64,000 bases of DNA. Origin: Nitrospirillum viridazoti CBAmc (GTDB lineage: Bacteria; Pseudomonadota; Alphaproteobacteria; Azospirillales; Azospirillaceae). Shown in pieces: positions 8,646-17,805 of this stretch. The notes beneath the pieces were generated by a model. That model ran no database searches and was not told where the DNA came from. It worked only from the letters and a program-made list of their open reading frames with translations. The position numbers were made by a program, and so were the translations under genes. The DNA lies in contig NZ_CP022110.1 in assembly GCF_000730165.1 (NCBI RefSeq), positions 1,495,501-1,559,500 of the forward strand, written 5' to 3'. Each line of letters opens with the position of its first letter. The stretch's first letter is position 1.

Positions 8646-10604
8646 TCAACCGGCCGTGCCCCGCTTCAAGTCCGTGGTCATGGGCAGTTGGCGCCCCCCC
8701 ATGCGGATGCGGTAGACGTGCAGGTTCTCCAGCACGCGCTGGACATAGTTGCGCGTTTCGTAGAAGGGCAGGGTCTCGATCCAGTCCACCGGATCCACCG
8801 CCTCGATGCGCGGGTCGCCATAGTCGCGCAGCCAGTTGGCCACCCGGCCGGGGCCGGCGTTGTACGCGGCGATGGCCAGGACGTAGGAGCCGCCAAAACG
8901 GTCCAGCAAATCTTGCACGAACACGCTGCCCAAGCGGATGTTGAAGTCGGGGTCGTGGGTCAGCTTGGCGACCGTATATTTCATGCCCTCGCGCCTGGCC
9001 AGTTGCTGCGCCGTGGGCGGCATCAGCTGCATCAGGCCCAGGGCGCCGGCACCGCTGGCCACGTCGACCTTGAAGCTGCTTTCCTGGCGGATGAGGGCGT
9101 GGATCAGCGCCGGTTCCGGCTGCGCCGGCAGGTGGCTGGAGACGATGGGATATCCGGCGTCTGCCAGCACGATACCCTTGTTCAGCGACAGCCGGCTGAT
9201 GCCCACGCCCAGGTCGCGGCGGTGCATTTCCAGCGCCGCCTTGGCCACCAGCACGAAGTCGTCCGGCGCCTTGGCGTCCTGCGACAGCTTGCGCAGGAAC
9301 AGGTCCACACGGTCGTCGTCCTCGGTCAGCACCTTGTCCAGCAGGCGGGCGGCGCGCACCAGTTCATTCTTCTCGAATTTGGCGCGGGCCTCGACGGAGG
9401 GTGTGGGGGCGATGGGGATAGCCTCCGCCTGGCCCAGCTTCTCCTGCGCCATCATGCCGTAGAAGGTGCTGCCGTAGCGGGCCCCCAGCTCATACCACTG
9501 GCGGGCGCGTTCCGGGTTGCCCAGCTTCTCGCAGGCGCGGCCGGCCCAATAGGCGCCGCGCGACTGCCCGACGGGCGAGGATACCCCCTCATACAGGCGG
9601 GTGAAATGCTCCAGCGCCTGTTCCGGCTTGTTCAGGAACTGCAGCGACAGCCAGCCGGCCAGGAACTCCGCCTGGATGAAGCCCAGGCCGTCGGTCACGC
9701 CATGGTTGGCCGCCAGGCGATAGGCGCGCTGCATCTGACCCTGGTCCATCAGATGGCGCGCCAGGATGTGGCGTTCCGTCCACCAGGCCTCGGGATGGCC
9801 CAGGTCGCCATTGGCATTCTTGGGGCCCGCGTCCTTGGGCAGGTTCTCCAGGATTTCCAGCGCGCCGGCGTCCATCTCCTTGCGGCGGCGCCAGCGCAGG
9901 CGCTCATAGGTGATGCCGGGTTCGCTCATCAGCGGGGCGGGCACCTGCTGCAGCAGGCGCTCCACGCCCGGGTCCAGGTCGGCCATGGCCAGGCGGGCCA
10001 GGGCCACCGCCTGGTGGCCAGGGTCGACGATGGGCAGCATGCGCCGCGCGTCTTCCTCGTCATTTTCCCACAGCAGGCGGTCCAGGCGGGCCCAATGGTC
10101 GGCGGGGCGCAGGATGGCCACGTATTTGGTGCGGAACGTCCGCTCGTCCACCACGCCGAAGTTGCCCTTGATGTAGCGATCACGGATCAGGCCGATGGCC
10201 TTCTCGCTGTCGCCCAGGTTCAGCAGGCTGTCGGCGTAACGCATGAAGCCGGCGGTGGTCAGGGGCGGGTGCTTGTCGAACCAGTCGCGCGTCGGCGTGT
10301 CGCCGAAATTGGGCATGCGGATTTCGGCGTTGCGGCGCAGGGCCGCCAGGCCGGGCCAGTCCGGATTCCTGTCGATGAAGTCCGTCAGCTCCTGGAAGCT
10401 GGCATCGGTGTCGGCGCGGCCGAGATCCATCCAGGTCAGGACCTTTTCGCCCAGCGGGTCATGCCCGCGCTCGGCCAGCTTGTGGGCGTCGGCCCACTTG
10501 CCCCTGTCGGCCGCCTTGAAGGCGGCACGGTAGGTGCTGATATCGCTGGAAGACTGGGCCATGGCCGCCATCGGCGCGCACAGCAGGGACAGCGGTAGGA
10601 TCAA
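8646..10604 (-). CDS. slt: Soluble lytic murein transglycosylase (start uncertain)
   Basis: Periplasmic enzyme that cleaves the glycan strands of peptidoglycan to anhydromuropeptides. The mature protein has a long helical superhelix (about residues 20-440) and a C-terminal goose-lysozyme-like domain with the catalytic signature ALIRQESSF, then SGAGALGLMQLMPPTAQ and AIAAYNAGPGRVANW. A signal peptide ends at APMAAMAQ. The start is odd: the only in-frame ATG/GTG/TTG near the signal peptide is TTG at 10604, which leaves no basic N-terminus, while the codons just upstream (about 10610-10650) encode a typical basic stretch (KRREK, LRRG). Translation may begin further up at a non-standard codon, or the sequence carries an error. 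It is divergent from dapA, a conserved alphaproteobacterial arrangement. Confidence 0.9.
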   Translation of the reverse strand: MILPLSLLCAPMAAMAQSSSDISTYRAAFKAADRGKWADAHKLAERGHDPLGEKVLTWMDLGRADTDASFQELTDFIDRNPDWPGLAALRRNAEIRMPNFGDTPTRDWFDKHPPLTTAGFMRYADSLLNLGDSEKAIGLIRDRYIKGNFGVVDERTFRTKYVAILRPADHWARLDRLLWENDEEDARRMLPIVDPGHQAVALARLAMADLDPGVERLLQQVPAPLMSEPGITYERLRWRRRKEMDAGALEILENLPKDAGPKNANGDLGHPEAWWTERHILARHLMDQGQMQRAYRLAANHGVTDGLGFIQAEFLAGWLSLQFLNKPEQALEHFTRLYEGVSSPVGQSRGAYWAGRACEKLGNPERARQWYELGARYGSTFYGMMAQEKLGQAEAIPIAPTPSVEARAKFEKNELVRAARLLDKVLTEDDDRVDLFLRKLSQDAKAPDDFVLVAKAALEMHRRDLGVGISRLSLNKGIVLADAGYPIVSSHLPAQPEPALIHALIRQESSFKVDVASGAGALGLMQLMPPTAQQLARREGMKYTVAKLTHDPDFNIRLGSVFVQDLLDRFGGSYVLAIAAYNAGPGRVANWLRDYGDPRIEAVDPVDWIETLPFYETRNYVQRVLENLHVYRIRMGGRQLPMTTDLKRGTAG

Positions 10605-10721
10605 GGCGGCCAGCCCCCGCCGTAACGGGGGCCAGGGGGTCTTTTCTCGTCGCTTGTCACCCAGGGTCCGGGCCGCTAAGGTTCGCGCCTTTCGGGTCGA
10701 ATGCCCACGGAGACTGCAGAG

Positions 10722-11615
10722 ATGACCACCGCCACGCCCGCCCTCGCCGGTTCCCTCGTCGCCCTGATCACGCCGTTCGCCGACGGTAAAGTGGACGAGC
10801 GCGCCTTTCAGGCCCTGGTGGACTGGCAGGTGAAAGAGGGCACGCATGGCCTGGTCCCCTGTGGCACCACCGGCGAGTCGCCGACGCTCAGCCATGAGGA
10901 GCACCGCCGCCTGGTCGAGCTGTGCGTCGAGGTGGCGGACCGCCGCGTCCCCGTGGTCGCCGGCACCGGCAGCAACTCCACGGCCGAGGCCATCAGCCTG
11001 ACCAAGCACGCCAAGGCCGTGGGCGCCGACGCCGCCCTGGTGGTAACGCCCTACTACAACAAGCCGACGCAAGAAGGTCTCTACCAGCATTTCAAAGCCA
11101 TCCATGATGCGGCCGACCTGCCCATCATCATTTATAACATTCCCGGCCGCAGCGTGATCGACATGTCGATCGCCACCATGGCCCGCCTTGCGGCGTTGCC
11201 TAACATCGTTGGCGTGAAGGATGCCACCGCTGATTTGGTGCGGCCGTTGCGCACACGGGTGGAACTGGGCGCCGACTTCATCCAGCTGTCGGGCGAGGAC
11301 GCCACCGCCACGGCCTTCCTGGCGCAGGGCGGCGTCGGCTGCATCTCCGTCACGGCCAACGTGGCGCCGCGCCTGTGCGCCGAGATGCAGAACGCCTGGG
11401 TGCGCGGCGATCTGGCGGAGATGGCCCGCATCCGCGACCTGCTGATGCCGCTGCACCACGCCATGTTTGTGGAGACCAGCCCGGCGCCGGTGAAGTACGC
11501 CGCCAGCCTGCTGGGCCTATGCCGGCCGGAACTGCGCCTGCCGCTGGTGGAAACCACGCCGGCGACTCAGGAGCTGGTGCGCGCGGCCCTGGTCGGCGCC
11601 GGCCTGCTGAGCTGA
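10722..11615 (+). CDS. dapA: 4-hydroxy-tetrahydrodipicolinate synthase
   Basis: Condenses pyruvate with aspartate semialdehyde, the first committed step of lysine and diaminopimelate synthesis. The 297 residues carry the family marks [10 protein letters not shown] (substrate-binding loop), [13 protein letters not shown] (catalytic Tyr), IIYNIPGRS and GVKDAT, whose Lys (about residue 165) forms the Schiff base. The ATG at 10722 has GGAG ten bases upstream; the ATG seven codons earlier (10701) is the alternative. It is followed by smpB after 22 bases and likely co-transcribed. It supplies DAP for the peptidoglycan that the divergent slt product degrades. Confidence 0.97.
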   Translation: MTTATPALAGSLVALITPFADGKVDERAFQALVDWQVKEGTHGLVPCGTTGESPTLSHEEHRRLVELCVEVADRRVPVVAGTGSNSTAEAISLTKHAKAVGADAALVVTPYYNKPTQEGLYQHFKAIHDAADLPIIIYNIPGRSVIDMSIATMARLAALPNIVGVKDATADLVRPLRTRVELGADFIQLSGEDATATAFLAQGGVGCISVTANVAPRLCAEMQNAWVRGDLAEMARIRDLLMPLHHAMFVETSPAPVKYAASLLGLCRPELRLPLVETTPATQELVRAALVGAGLLS

Positions 11616-11637
11616 GGGAAAGGGTCGGGTAGCCGCC

Positions 11638-12108
11638 ATGGCACGTGCCGACGAACATAAATACGCCGCGCAAAATCGGCGTGCCCGCTTCGATTTTTTC
11701 ATTACCGAAACGATCGAGGCGGGCATCATGCTGACCGGGACGGAGGTGAAGTCGCTTCGCGCCGGCCGCGTCAGCATCGCCGAGTCCTACGCCGGCGAGC
11801 GGGATGGGGAGTTGTACCTGATCAACGCCCATTTCCCGGAGTACCAGTTGGCCGGCCGCTTCTTTCAGCATGAGCCCAAACGGGCGCGCAAGCTGCTGGT
11901 CCGCCGCCGCGAGATGGACAAGCTGTTCGCCTCCATCCGTCGCGACGGCGTCACCCTGATTCCCCTGTCGATCTATTTCAATGATCGCGGCTACGCCAAG
12001 GTCGAGATCGGCGTGGCCAAGGGCAAGAAGAAGGGCGACAAGCGCGAGGCGGAGAAGGAACGCGATTGGCAGCGCGACAAGGCGCGCCTGATGCGGGCCA
12101 AGGGCTAA
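11638..12108 (+). CDS. smpB: SsrA-binding protein
   Basis: Binds tmRNA and delivers it to stalled ribosomes for trans-translation. The 156 residues contain the SmpB core: [38 protein letters not shown] and HFPEY, plus the basic C-terminal tail ([17 protein letters not shown]) that folds in the mRNA channel. Length is typical. It follows dapA closely and ends at a strong terminator. The ssrA gene is not in this window. Confidence 0.97.
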   Translation: MARADEHKYAAQNRRARFDFFITETIEAGIMLTGTEVKSLRAGRVSIAESYAGERDGELYLINAHFPEYQLAGRFFQHEPKRARKLLVRRREMDKLFASIRRDGVTLIPLSIYFNDRGYAKVEIGVAKGKKKGDKREAEKERDWQRDKARLMRAKG

Positions 12109-12118
12109 TACGGAACAT

Positions 12119-12153
12119 AAAAAAAGGCCGGGGTCTTTACTCCGGCCTTTCGC
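12119..12153. terminator. Bidirectional rho-independent terminator between smpB and udg
   Basis: AAAGGCCGG (12123-12131) and CCGGCCTTT (12142-12150) form a nine-base-pair stem with an A-run on the left and T-run on the right, serving the converging genes. Confidence 0.9.
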
Positions 12154-12154
12154 T

Positions 12155-12844
12155 TTAGGTGCCCAGGTACTGGCGCACGGCCTTGAACACGTCCTCGAAC
12201 ATGGTGTCGGTCAGGCGGCCGGTGTTGGTGTTGTAGCGGGAGCAGTGATAGCTGTCGAACAGCGTCACCCCGCCGCCCAGGTCGTGCCGGGCGCCGTGGC
12301 CGAAGGGGTGGGCCGCCTGCCGCAGGCCGAAGGTGCGGATGACGCTGGTGTGGGAGACTGAGCCCAGGGCCACCACGGCCTTGAGCCTGATCATCGCTTC
12401 CAGTTCCGCCACCAGGAAGGGGCGGCAGGTGTGCGATTCTTCCGGCGTAGGCTTGTTCTCGGGCGGCACGCAGCGGACGGCGTTGGTGATGCGCGCGTCG
12501 ACCAGGGTCAGGCCGTCATCCGGCCGCTCCAGATACTGGCCCGTGGCGAAGCCGAACTTCAGCAGGGTGGCGTACAGCAGGTCGCCGGCATAGTCGCCGG
12601 TGAAGGGACGGCCGCTGAAGTTGGCACCGCGCAGGCCGGGGGCCAGGCCCACCACCAGCAGGCGGGCGTCCAGGCCGCCGAAGGACGGCACCGGCCCGTT
12701 GAATTTATCAGGGAAGGCCGCGCGGTTGCGCAGGCGATAATCCACCAACCGGGGACATAAGGGGCAGTCATGCCCCGGCGGCGTCGGGTTCTGTGTCATG
12801 GGATAAGGGCGCCCGTTACGTGTCGTGTGGGCGCCGGATATCAT
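12155..12844 (-). CDS. Type-5-like uracil-DNA glycosylase
   Basis: Base-excision repair glycosylase removing uracil and related lesions. The 229-residue product has the CPLC segment that begins the iron-sulphur cluster region of this class, motif A GLAPGLRGANFSGRPFTGDYAG with no Asp/Asn water-activating residue at the usual place (as in UdgB), and a C-terminal SYHCSRYNTNTGRLT block that corresponds to the HPS-type motif. The start at 12844 forms an ATGA overlap with the upstream NYN gene, suggesting translational coupling; the in-frame ATG at 12799 would give the more common family length. Which start is used is unclear. Confidence 0.88.
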   Translation of the reverse strand: MISGAHTTRNGRPYPMTQNPTPPGHDCPLCPRLVDYRLRNRAAFPDKFNGPVPSFGGLDARLLVVGLAPGLRGANFSGRPFTGDYAGDLLYATLLKFGFATGQYLERPDDGLTLVDARITNAVRCVPPENKPTPEESHTCRPFLVAELEAMIRLKAVVALGSVSHTSVIRTFGLRQAAHPFGHGARHDLGGGVTLFDSYHCSRYNTNTGRLTDTMFEDVFKAVRQYLGT

Positions 12845-13425
12845 TCCACCGGCGTGGTGTCGATAAGCTGCGCGTGCTCTACCGGCGGGCGGGGGGCGTG
12901 GGCGCGGGCAATGTCGGGCGCCAGATCCATCAGCTCGATGAAGTTGTCGGCCTGGCGGCGCAATTCGTCGGCGATCATGGGCGGGGTGGAGCGCACGGTG
13001 CTGATCACCGAGACGCGCACGCCCTTGCGCTGCACCGCCTCCACCAGACGACGGAAGTCGCCGTCGCCGGAAAACAGCATGATGTGGTCCAAATGCTGCG
13101 CCATCTCCATGACATCGATGGCCAGTTCGATGTCCATGTTGCCCTTGATCTTTCGGCGACCGGATGCGTCGGTGTATTCCTTGGTCGGCTTCGTGACCAT
13201 GGTATAGCCGTTATAGTCCAGCCAGTCGACCAGCGGCCGAATCGGCGAATATTCCTGGTCTTCAACCAGCGCGGTATAATAGAAGGCGCGAATCAGGCGT
13301 CCACGCTTCCCGCAGAAATTCAACAAACGCTTATAATCGATATCGAAATTTAGTGCGCGCGCGGCGGCGAATAAATTGGCCCCATCAATGAAGAGGGCGA
13401 GGCGTTCCTCGGGATAATGCAACAT
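12841..13425 (-). CDS. NYN domain (LabA/DUF88) RNase-like protein
   Basis: A 194-residue protein with a PIN-like NYN nuclease fold. Visible acidic active-site positions are the FIDGANLF motif at about residues 12-19 and MLFSGDGDF at about 118-126, together with KGNMDIELAIDVM in the middle. These are the three clusters that bind Mg2+ in this family. The ATG at 13425 has AAGGAA ten bases upstream. It overlaps the uracil-DNA glycosylase gene by four bases, so both are one transcript. LabA-like proteins are usually described as RNA-processing nucleases; the target here is unknown. Confidence 0.9.
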   Translation of the reverse strand: MLHYPEERLALFIDGANLFAAARALNFDIDYKRLLNFCGKRGRLIRAFYYTALVEDQEYSPIRPLVDWLDYNGYTMVTKPTKEYTDASGRRKIKGNMDIELAIDVMEMAQHLDHIMLFSGDGDFRRLVEAVQRKGVRVSVISTVRSTPPMIADELRRQADNFIELMDLAPDIARAHAPRPPVEHAQLIDTTPVE

Positions 13426-13685
13426 TTTATATTCCTTTGAATATTATTTGGGAGAGTAATGCAGCGGGTTCAATTATCAGTAGCGTGCCGTCTTTATAGC
13501 GCGCTGACAAGCGCCTACATAAAGTGAATGGGTTAACGCGTTCAAGCGAGATATGGTCGCAGCCAGCGTATTTAAAGCCGCATCTGCCTTTTGGGGATGT
13601 CGTGGCCAAGGGCAGGCACGGTATTTAGGCCTTAAGGGTAGATGCGACGTCCACCCGCACGGTGCGCGCAGTAGGGGTACGGTGA

Positions 13686-14177
13686 ATGATTCTGGTGGGC
13701 GTGGGGTCGAACCTGTCGGTTCCCGGCGTCGGCGGCTCACGCGATGTCGTGGCCGCGGCGGTGCGGGCGCTGGCTGGCGAAGGGGTGACGGTGGTGGCGG
13801 TGTCGCCATGGTACCGCAGCGCCCCGGTGCCCATGTCCGATCAGCCCTGGTACGTCAATGGCGTGGTGCGGGTGGAAACGGACCTGGACGCCCCGGCGCT
13901 GCTGGCCGTCCTGCACCGGGTGGAGACCGCGTTCGGCCGGGTGCGGCGGCAGGTGAACGAGGCGCGGGGGCTGGACCTGGATCTCTTAGCCTACCATGAC
14001 CACGTCCGGGCGGAGGCGCCGGTGCTGCCCCATCCCCGCCTGCACCAGCGCGCCTTCGTGCTGCTGCCGCTGCGCGACCTGGCACCGGGGTGGCGGCATC
14101 CGGTGACAGGGATGGACGTGGCCAGCCTGGTGGCGGGCTTGCCGCCCGGCCAGGTGACGGAGCGCATCGATGACTAG
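13686..14177 (+). CDS. folK: 2-amino-4-hydroxy-6-hydroxymethyldihydropteridine pyrophosphokinase
   Basis: Transfers pyrophosphate from ATP to hydroxymethyl-dihydropterin in folate synthesis. The 163 residues show the HPPK layout: ILVGVGSNL at the N-terminus, SPWYRSAPVP with QPWYVNGVV, FGRVRRQVNEARGLDLDLLAY (the two Mg2+-binding Asp) and HPRLHQRAFVLLPL. The ATG at 13686 has AGGGG ten bases upstream. It stands upstream of rpoZ, which has its own promoter. No other folate gene is adjacent. Confidence 0.95.
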   Translation: MILVGVGSNLSVPGVGGSRDVVAAAVRALAGEGVTVVAVSPWYRSAPVPMSDQPWYVNGVVRVETDLDAPALLAVLHRVETAFGRVRRQVNEARGLDLDLLAYHDHVRAEAPVLPHPRLHQRAFVLLPLRDLAPGWRHPVTGMDVASLVAGLPPGQVTERIDD

Positions 14178-14262
14178 GAGGAGGGCGGGGCATCAGACCC
14201 TTGTCCCCGGCCGTTCTTCACGACCGAAACGCAGGAATGCGGCGGATCGGGTGTCGCCTTCC

Positions 14263-14291
14263 TTGCAACCGTGAAAACAGGCCCTTATAAC
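14263..14291 (+). promoter_or_regulatory. Promoter of rpoZ
   Basis: TTGCAA (14263-14268), a 17-base spacer and TATAAC (14286-14291) form a good housekeeping promoter about 62 bases before the rpoZ start. Confidence 0.7.
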
Positions 14292-14353
14292 TATGGGATG
14301 GTGTTCAGTGCCCCTATTCCCGGCACCCGTTTCGTTGTTGGAGTGAGCAAGGT

Positions 14354-14737
14354 ATGGCCCGCGTTACCGTTGAAGATTGCGTCCTGAAGGTTCCGAACCG
14401 GTTCGAACTGGTGATGATGGCGGCCCAGCGGGCGCGGGACGTGGCGGCCGGCGCGCCGCTGTCGGTCGATCGCGACAATGACAAAAACCCGGTCGTCGCC
14501 CTGCGCGAGATCGCGGATGAGACGGTGGTGCTGGACAGCCTGAAGAACTCCCTGATCAAGGGGCATCAGCGCGTCCAGGAGCAGGACGAGCCTGAGGAAG
14601 AGATCATCGAGCTGATGGCCGGTGAGCAGGCCTGGGCCGTGCAGGGCGCCGCCGGTGAAGATGACGATCTGGGCGCTGAGGATGTCGCCGAGGACACGGC
14701 GCAGGGTGACGACCTCGGCGACGACGAGGGCCTCTGA
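14354..14737 (+). CDS. rpoZ: RNA polymerase omega subunit with acidic C-terminal tail
   Basis: Promotes folding of the beta-prime subunit and holds the ppGpp site at the omega/beta-prime interface. Residues 1-80 are the omega core: [25 protein letters not shown] and [13 protein letters not shown]. The last about 50 residues are very acidic ([29 protein letters not shown]) and extend beyond the E. coli length, as in several alphaproteobacteria. It precedes rsh by 135 bases, a conserved rpoZ-rsh linkage that joins the ppGpp target with the ppGpp enzyme. Confidence 0.97.
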   Translation: MARVTVEDCVLKVPNRFELVMMAAQRARDVAAGAPLSVDRDNDKNPVVALREIADETVVLDSLKNSLIKGHQRVQEQDEPEEEIIELMAGEQAWAVQGAAGEDDDLGAEDVAEDTAQGDDLGDDEGL

Positions 14738-14872
14738 GCCGGTGGTGGGGCAGGCCGTGGGTAAGCGACCCGTCCCCCTTGGCTATTTTTTCATGGATAA
14801 CGCCCTGAACGGCCACGCCGCGCTCGCTGCGGTTCCCCGTGTGCAACAGGCCTGGGGCCGGGCAGGGCATCC

Positions 14873-17053
14873 ATGATGCGCCAGTATGAACTGGTTGAGC
14901 GCGTCCGCTCCTACGATCCCAACGCGGACGAGGACAAGCTCAATCGCGCCTACGTCTTCTCCATGAAGGCGCACGGGTCGCAGAAGCGCGCGTCGGGCGA
15001 CCCCTACTTTTCCCACCCGTTGGAGGTGGCCGGGCTGCTGACCCAGCTGAAGCTGGACGGCGCTTCCATCATCACGGCCCTGCTGCACGACACGGTCGAG
15101 GACACGCTGACCACCTTGGACGAGGTGCAGCGCCTGTTCGGGCCGGAGATCGCGCGGCTGGTGGACGGCGTCACCAAGCTGTCGCGCATCGAGCTGCAGA
15201 ACCTGGAAAGCGACCAGTCCAAGCAGGCGGAGAACTTCCGCAAGCTGGTGCTGGCGATGTCGGAAGACATCCGCGTCCTGCTGGTGAAGCTGGCCGACCG
15301 TCTGCACAACATGCAGACGCTGCACTACCTGTCCAAGCCGGAGAAGCGCAAGCGCATCGCCCGCGAGACGCTGGAGATCTACGCGCCGCTGGCGGAGCGC
15401 ATCGGCATCCAGCGCTGGAAGGATCAGCTGGAAGAGCTGTCGTTCAAGGAACTGAACCCGGACGCCTACGACAGCATCACCAAGCGCCTGCAGGATTTGG
15501 AAGAGCAGGGTGCGGGCCGCGTCGACCGCATCATCCATGAGCTGGTGGACACCCTGCACGAGAACGGCCTGCCCCAGGCCACCGTGTCGGGCCGGCGCAA
15601 GGCGCCCTATTCCATCTGGCGCAAGATGCAGCGCAAGAACGTGACGTTCGAGCAGCTGTCCGACGTCATGGCCTTCCGCATCACCGTCGAATCCATCGAG
15701 CAGTGCTACCAGGCGCTGGGCGTCATCCACGCCCGCTATCCGGTGGTGCCGGGGCGCTTCAAGGACTACGTCTCCACGCCCAAGCCCAACGGTTATCGCT
15801 CGCTGCACACCACCGTCATCGGGCCGGAGCGCCAGCGCATCGAGGTGCAGATCCGCACCGCCGAGATGCACGAGGTTTCCGAGCTGGGTGTCGCCGCCCA
15901 CTGGGCCTACAAGTCGGACGGCAGCAGCCAGCCCAAGACCGAGGGACGGCAATACCGCTGGCTGCGCGAGCTGCTGGACATCCTGGAGCATGCGGTCCGG
16001 CCGGAAGAGTTCCTGGAGCACACCAAGCTGGAGCTGTTCCAGGACCAGGTGTTCTGCTTCACGCCCAAGGGCGACCTGATCGCCCTGCCGCGCGGCGCCA
16101 CGCCGGTGGATTTCGCCTACGCCGTGCACAGCCAGATCGGCGACACCTGCGTCGGCGCCAAGATCAACGGCCGCATTCAGCCGCTGCGCAGCCAGCTGCA
16201 GAACGGCGACCAGGTCGAGGTCGTCACCAGCAAGGCGCAGACGCCGTCGCCCGACTGGGAAAACTTCGTCGTCACGGGCAAGGCCCGCGCCCGCATCCGC
16301 CGCTACATCCGCACCCAACAGCGCGCCCAGCATATCGAGCTGGGCCGGGCCATGGTGCAGAAGATCTTCCGGCAGGAAGGCTACGACTATTCCGACAAGG
16401 CCCTGGAAGGCGTCCTCAAGATCTTCCAGTACCAGTCCGCCGATGACCTGATCGCCGCCATCGGTGCCGGCCTGGCCGGCGCCCGCGACGTGTTCAACGC
16501 CGTCTTCCCCGGCCACAAGGTGGTGCAGCAGGTCACGCCGGACGAGAAGATCATCCAGCTGACCCGCGGCAAGACCAGCAAGCCCAAGGGGAAGGACAGC
16601 CCGCTGCCCATCAAGGGCCTGATCCCGGGCATGGCCGTGCACTACGCCCGCTGCTGCCACCCCCTGCCGGGTGACCGCATCGTCGGCATCGTCACCACCG
16701 GCAAGGGCGTCACCATCCACACCATCGACTGCGAGACGCTGGAAAGCTTCCACGACAGCCCGGAACGATGGATCGACGTCTCCTGGGACAACGAGGCCGA
16801 CGGCGCGGATGAGAAGGTGGGCCGCATCACCGTGGTGGTGGCGAACGAGCCGGGTAGCCTGGGCACCGTGTCCACGGTGATCGGCAAGAACGGCGGCAAC
16901 ATCACCAACCTGAAGATCACCCACCGCACGACCGACTTTTTCGAGATGTTGATCGATATCGACGTGCATGACGTGAAACATCTGACCAATATCATCGCCG
17001 CGCTGCGGGCCACGCCGGTCATCAATTCCGTTGACCGGGCGCGGGGCCGCTGA
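14873..17053 (+). CDS. rsh: Bifunctional (p)ppGpp synthetase/hydrolase
   Basis: Makes and degrades the alarmone (p)ppGpp. The 726-residue product has, in order, the HD hydrolase domain (about 25-190, with the intact ALLHDTVEDT motif that keeps hydrolase active), the RelA/SpoT synthetase domain (about 235-350, with RKAPYSIWRKM and STPKPNGYRSLHT), a TGS domain (about 390-450), a helical/zinc-finger-like region with YARCCHPLPGD, and a C-terminal ACT domain (about 650-725). Both catalytic halves look functional, the usual single Rsh of alphaproteobacteria. Start is ATG 14873 or the adjacent ATG 14876. Confidence 0.97.
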   Translation: MMRQYELVERVRSYDPNADEDKLNRAYVFSMKAHGSQKRASGDPYFSHPLEVAGLLTQLKLDGASIITALLHDTVEDTLTTLDEVQRLFGPEIARLVDGVTKLSRIELQNLESDQSKQAENFRKLVLAMSEDIRVLLVKLADRLHNMQTLHYLSKPEKRKRIARETLEIYAPLAERIGIQRWKDQLEELSFKELNPDAYDSITKRLQDLEEQGAGRVDRIIHELVDTLHENGLPQATVSGRRKAPYSIWRKMQRKNVTFEQLSDVMAFRITVESIEQCYQALGVIHARYPVVPGRFKDYVSTPKPNGYRSLHTTVIGPERQRIEVQIRTAEMHEVSELGVAAHWAYKSDGSSQPKTEGRQYRWLRELLDILEHAVRPEEFLEHTKLELFQDQVFCFTPKGDLIALPRGATPVDFAYAVHSQIGDTCVGAKINGRIQPLRSQLQNGDQVEVVTSKAQTPSPDWENFVVTGKARARIRRYIRTQQRAQHIELGRAMVQKIFRQEGYDYSDKALEGVLKIFQYQSADDLIAAIGAGLAGARDVFNAVFPGHKVVQQVTPDEKIIQLTRGKTSKPKGKDSPLPIKGLIPGMAVHYARCCHPLPGDRIVGIVTTGKGVTIHTIDCETLESFHDSPERWIDVSWDNEADGADEKVGRITVVVANEPGSLGTVSTVIGKNGGNITNLKITHRTTDFFEMLIDIDVHDVKHLTNIIAALRATPVINSVDRARGR

Positions 17054-17246
17054 CGCGGTGCCCCGGATGTCGTGCTAAAGATTGGCATAGGGGAGGAACC
17101 GGTCGATCCGCGGGGCGTGCGGCACGATCGGCCTAGACGAAGGTCATACGGCGCTGGCGTGGCGGCGTGCCCAGGTCTAGAACAGTGCAAGTTTGTCGGG
17201 GGGCCGACACCCATCGCCCAGAGACTTACCCAGGGGCAGCAGGCTT

Positions 17247-17804
17247 ATGTTCCGCCGTCGTGAAAAAAGGCCGTTCGCCAAAGCTGTGAAGCAGACCTTG
17301 TGGCCCCGCATGGGCTGGCGCCGCGCCGGTCGCTATTGGATGCACCGCATTGGTCGCGTGCCCGGCACGCCCTATGGCATCTCCGCCGGCTTCGCCAGTG
17401 GTGTCGCCATGGCCATGACGCCCTTCATGGGGGTGCACTTCCCCCTGTCCATCGGTCTGGCCTGGCTGCTGCGCGGTTCCATCGCGGCCTCGCTGCTGGG
17501 CACGCTGTTCGGCAACCCGGTGACCTGGCCCTTCATCTGGCTGGCGACTTACCGTCTGGGCTGCTTCGTCCTGCACATGCACCCCGGCCACGGCCCCATG
17601 GAGCTGTCGTGGAGCGTGCTGCGCCACAGCGCCTGGCAGGTGGTGGCACCCATGACCGTCGGCGGCTTCCTGTCCGCCGCCCTGACCTGGCCCCTGGTTT
17701 TCCTGGTGCTGCGCCCCCTGATCGCGCGCTACAAGCACCACCGCATCGCCGCCAGCCATCATCACCCGGTTCTGGGCCATGAGCCCAAGCCGGCCGGAGA
17801 TTGA
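17247..17804 (+). CDS. DUF2062 membrane protein
   Basis: A 185-residue inner-membrane protein of the DUF2062 family. After a basic N-terminus ([10 protein letters not shown]) it has a core of hydrophobic helices at about 50-75 ([20 protein letters not shown]), 78-98 ([28 protein letters not shown]) and 140-165. The TPFMGVHF and GNPVT motifs are family marks. It ends in a His-rich tail. The start at ATG 17247 is preceded by GGGG and GCAGG. Its stop is one base before the pdxJ start, so the two are in one operon. Function unknown. Confidence 0.88.
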   Translation: MFRRREKRPFAKAVKQTLWPRMGWRRAGRYWMHRIGRVPGTPYGISAGFASGVAMAMTPFMGVHFPLSIGLAWLLRGSIAASLLGTLFGNPVTWPFIWLATYRLGCFVLHMHPGHGPMELSWSVLRHSAWQVVAPMTVGGFLSAALTWPLVFLVLRPLIARYKHHRIAASHHHPVLGHEPKPAGD

Positions 17805-17805
17805 C

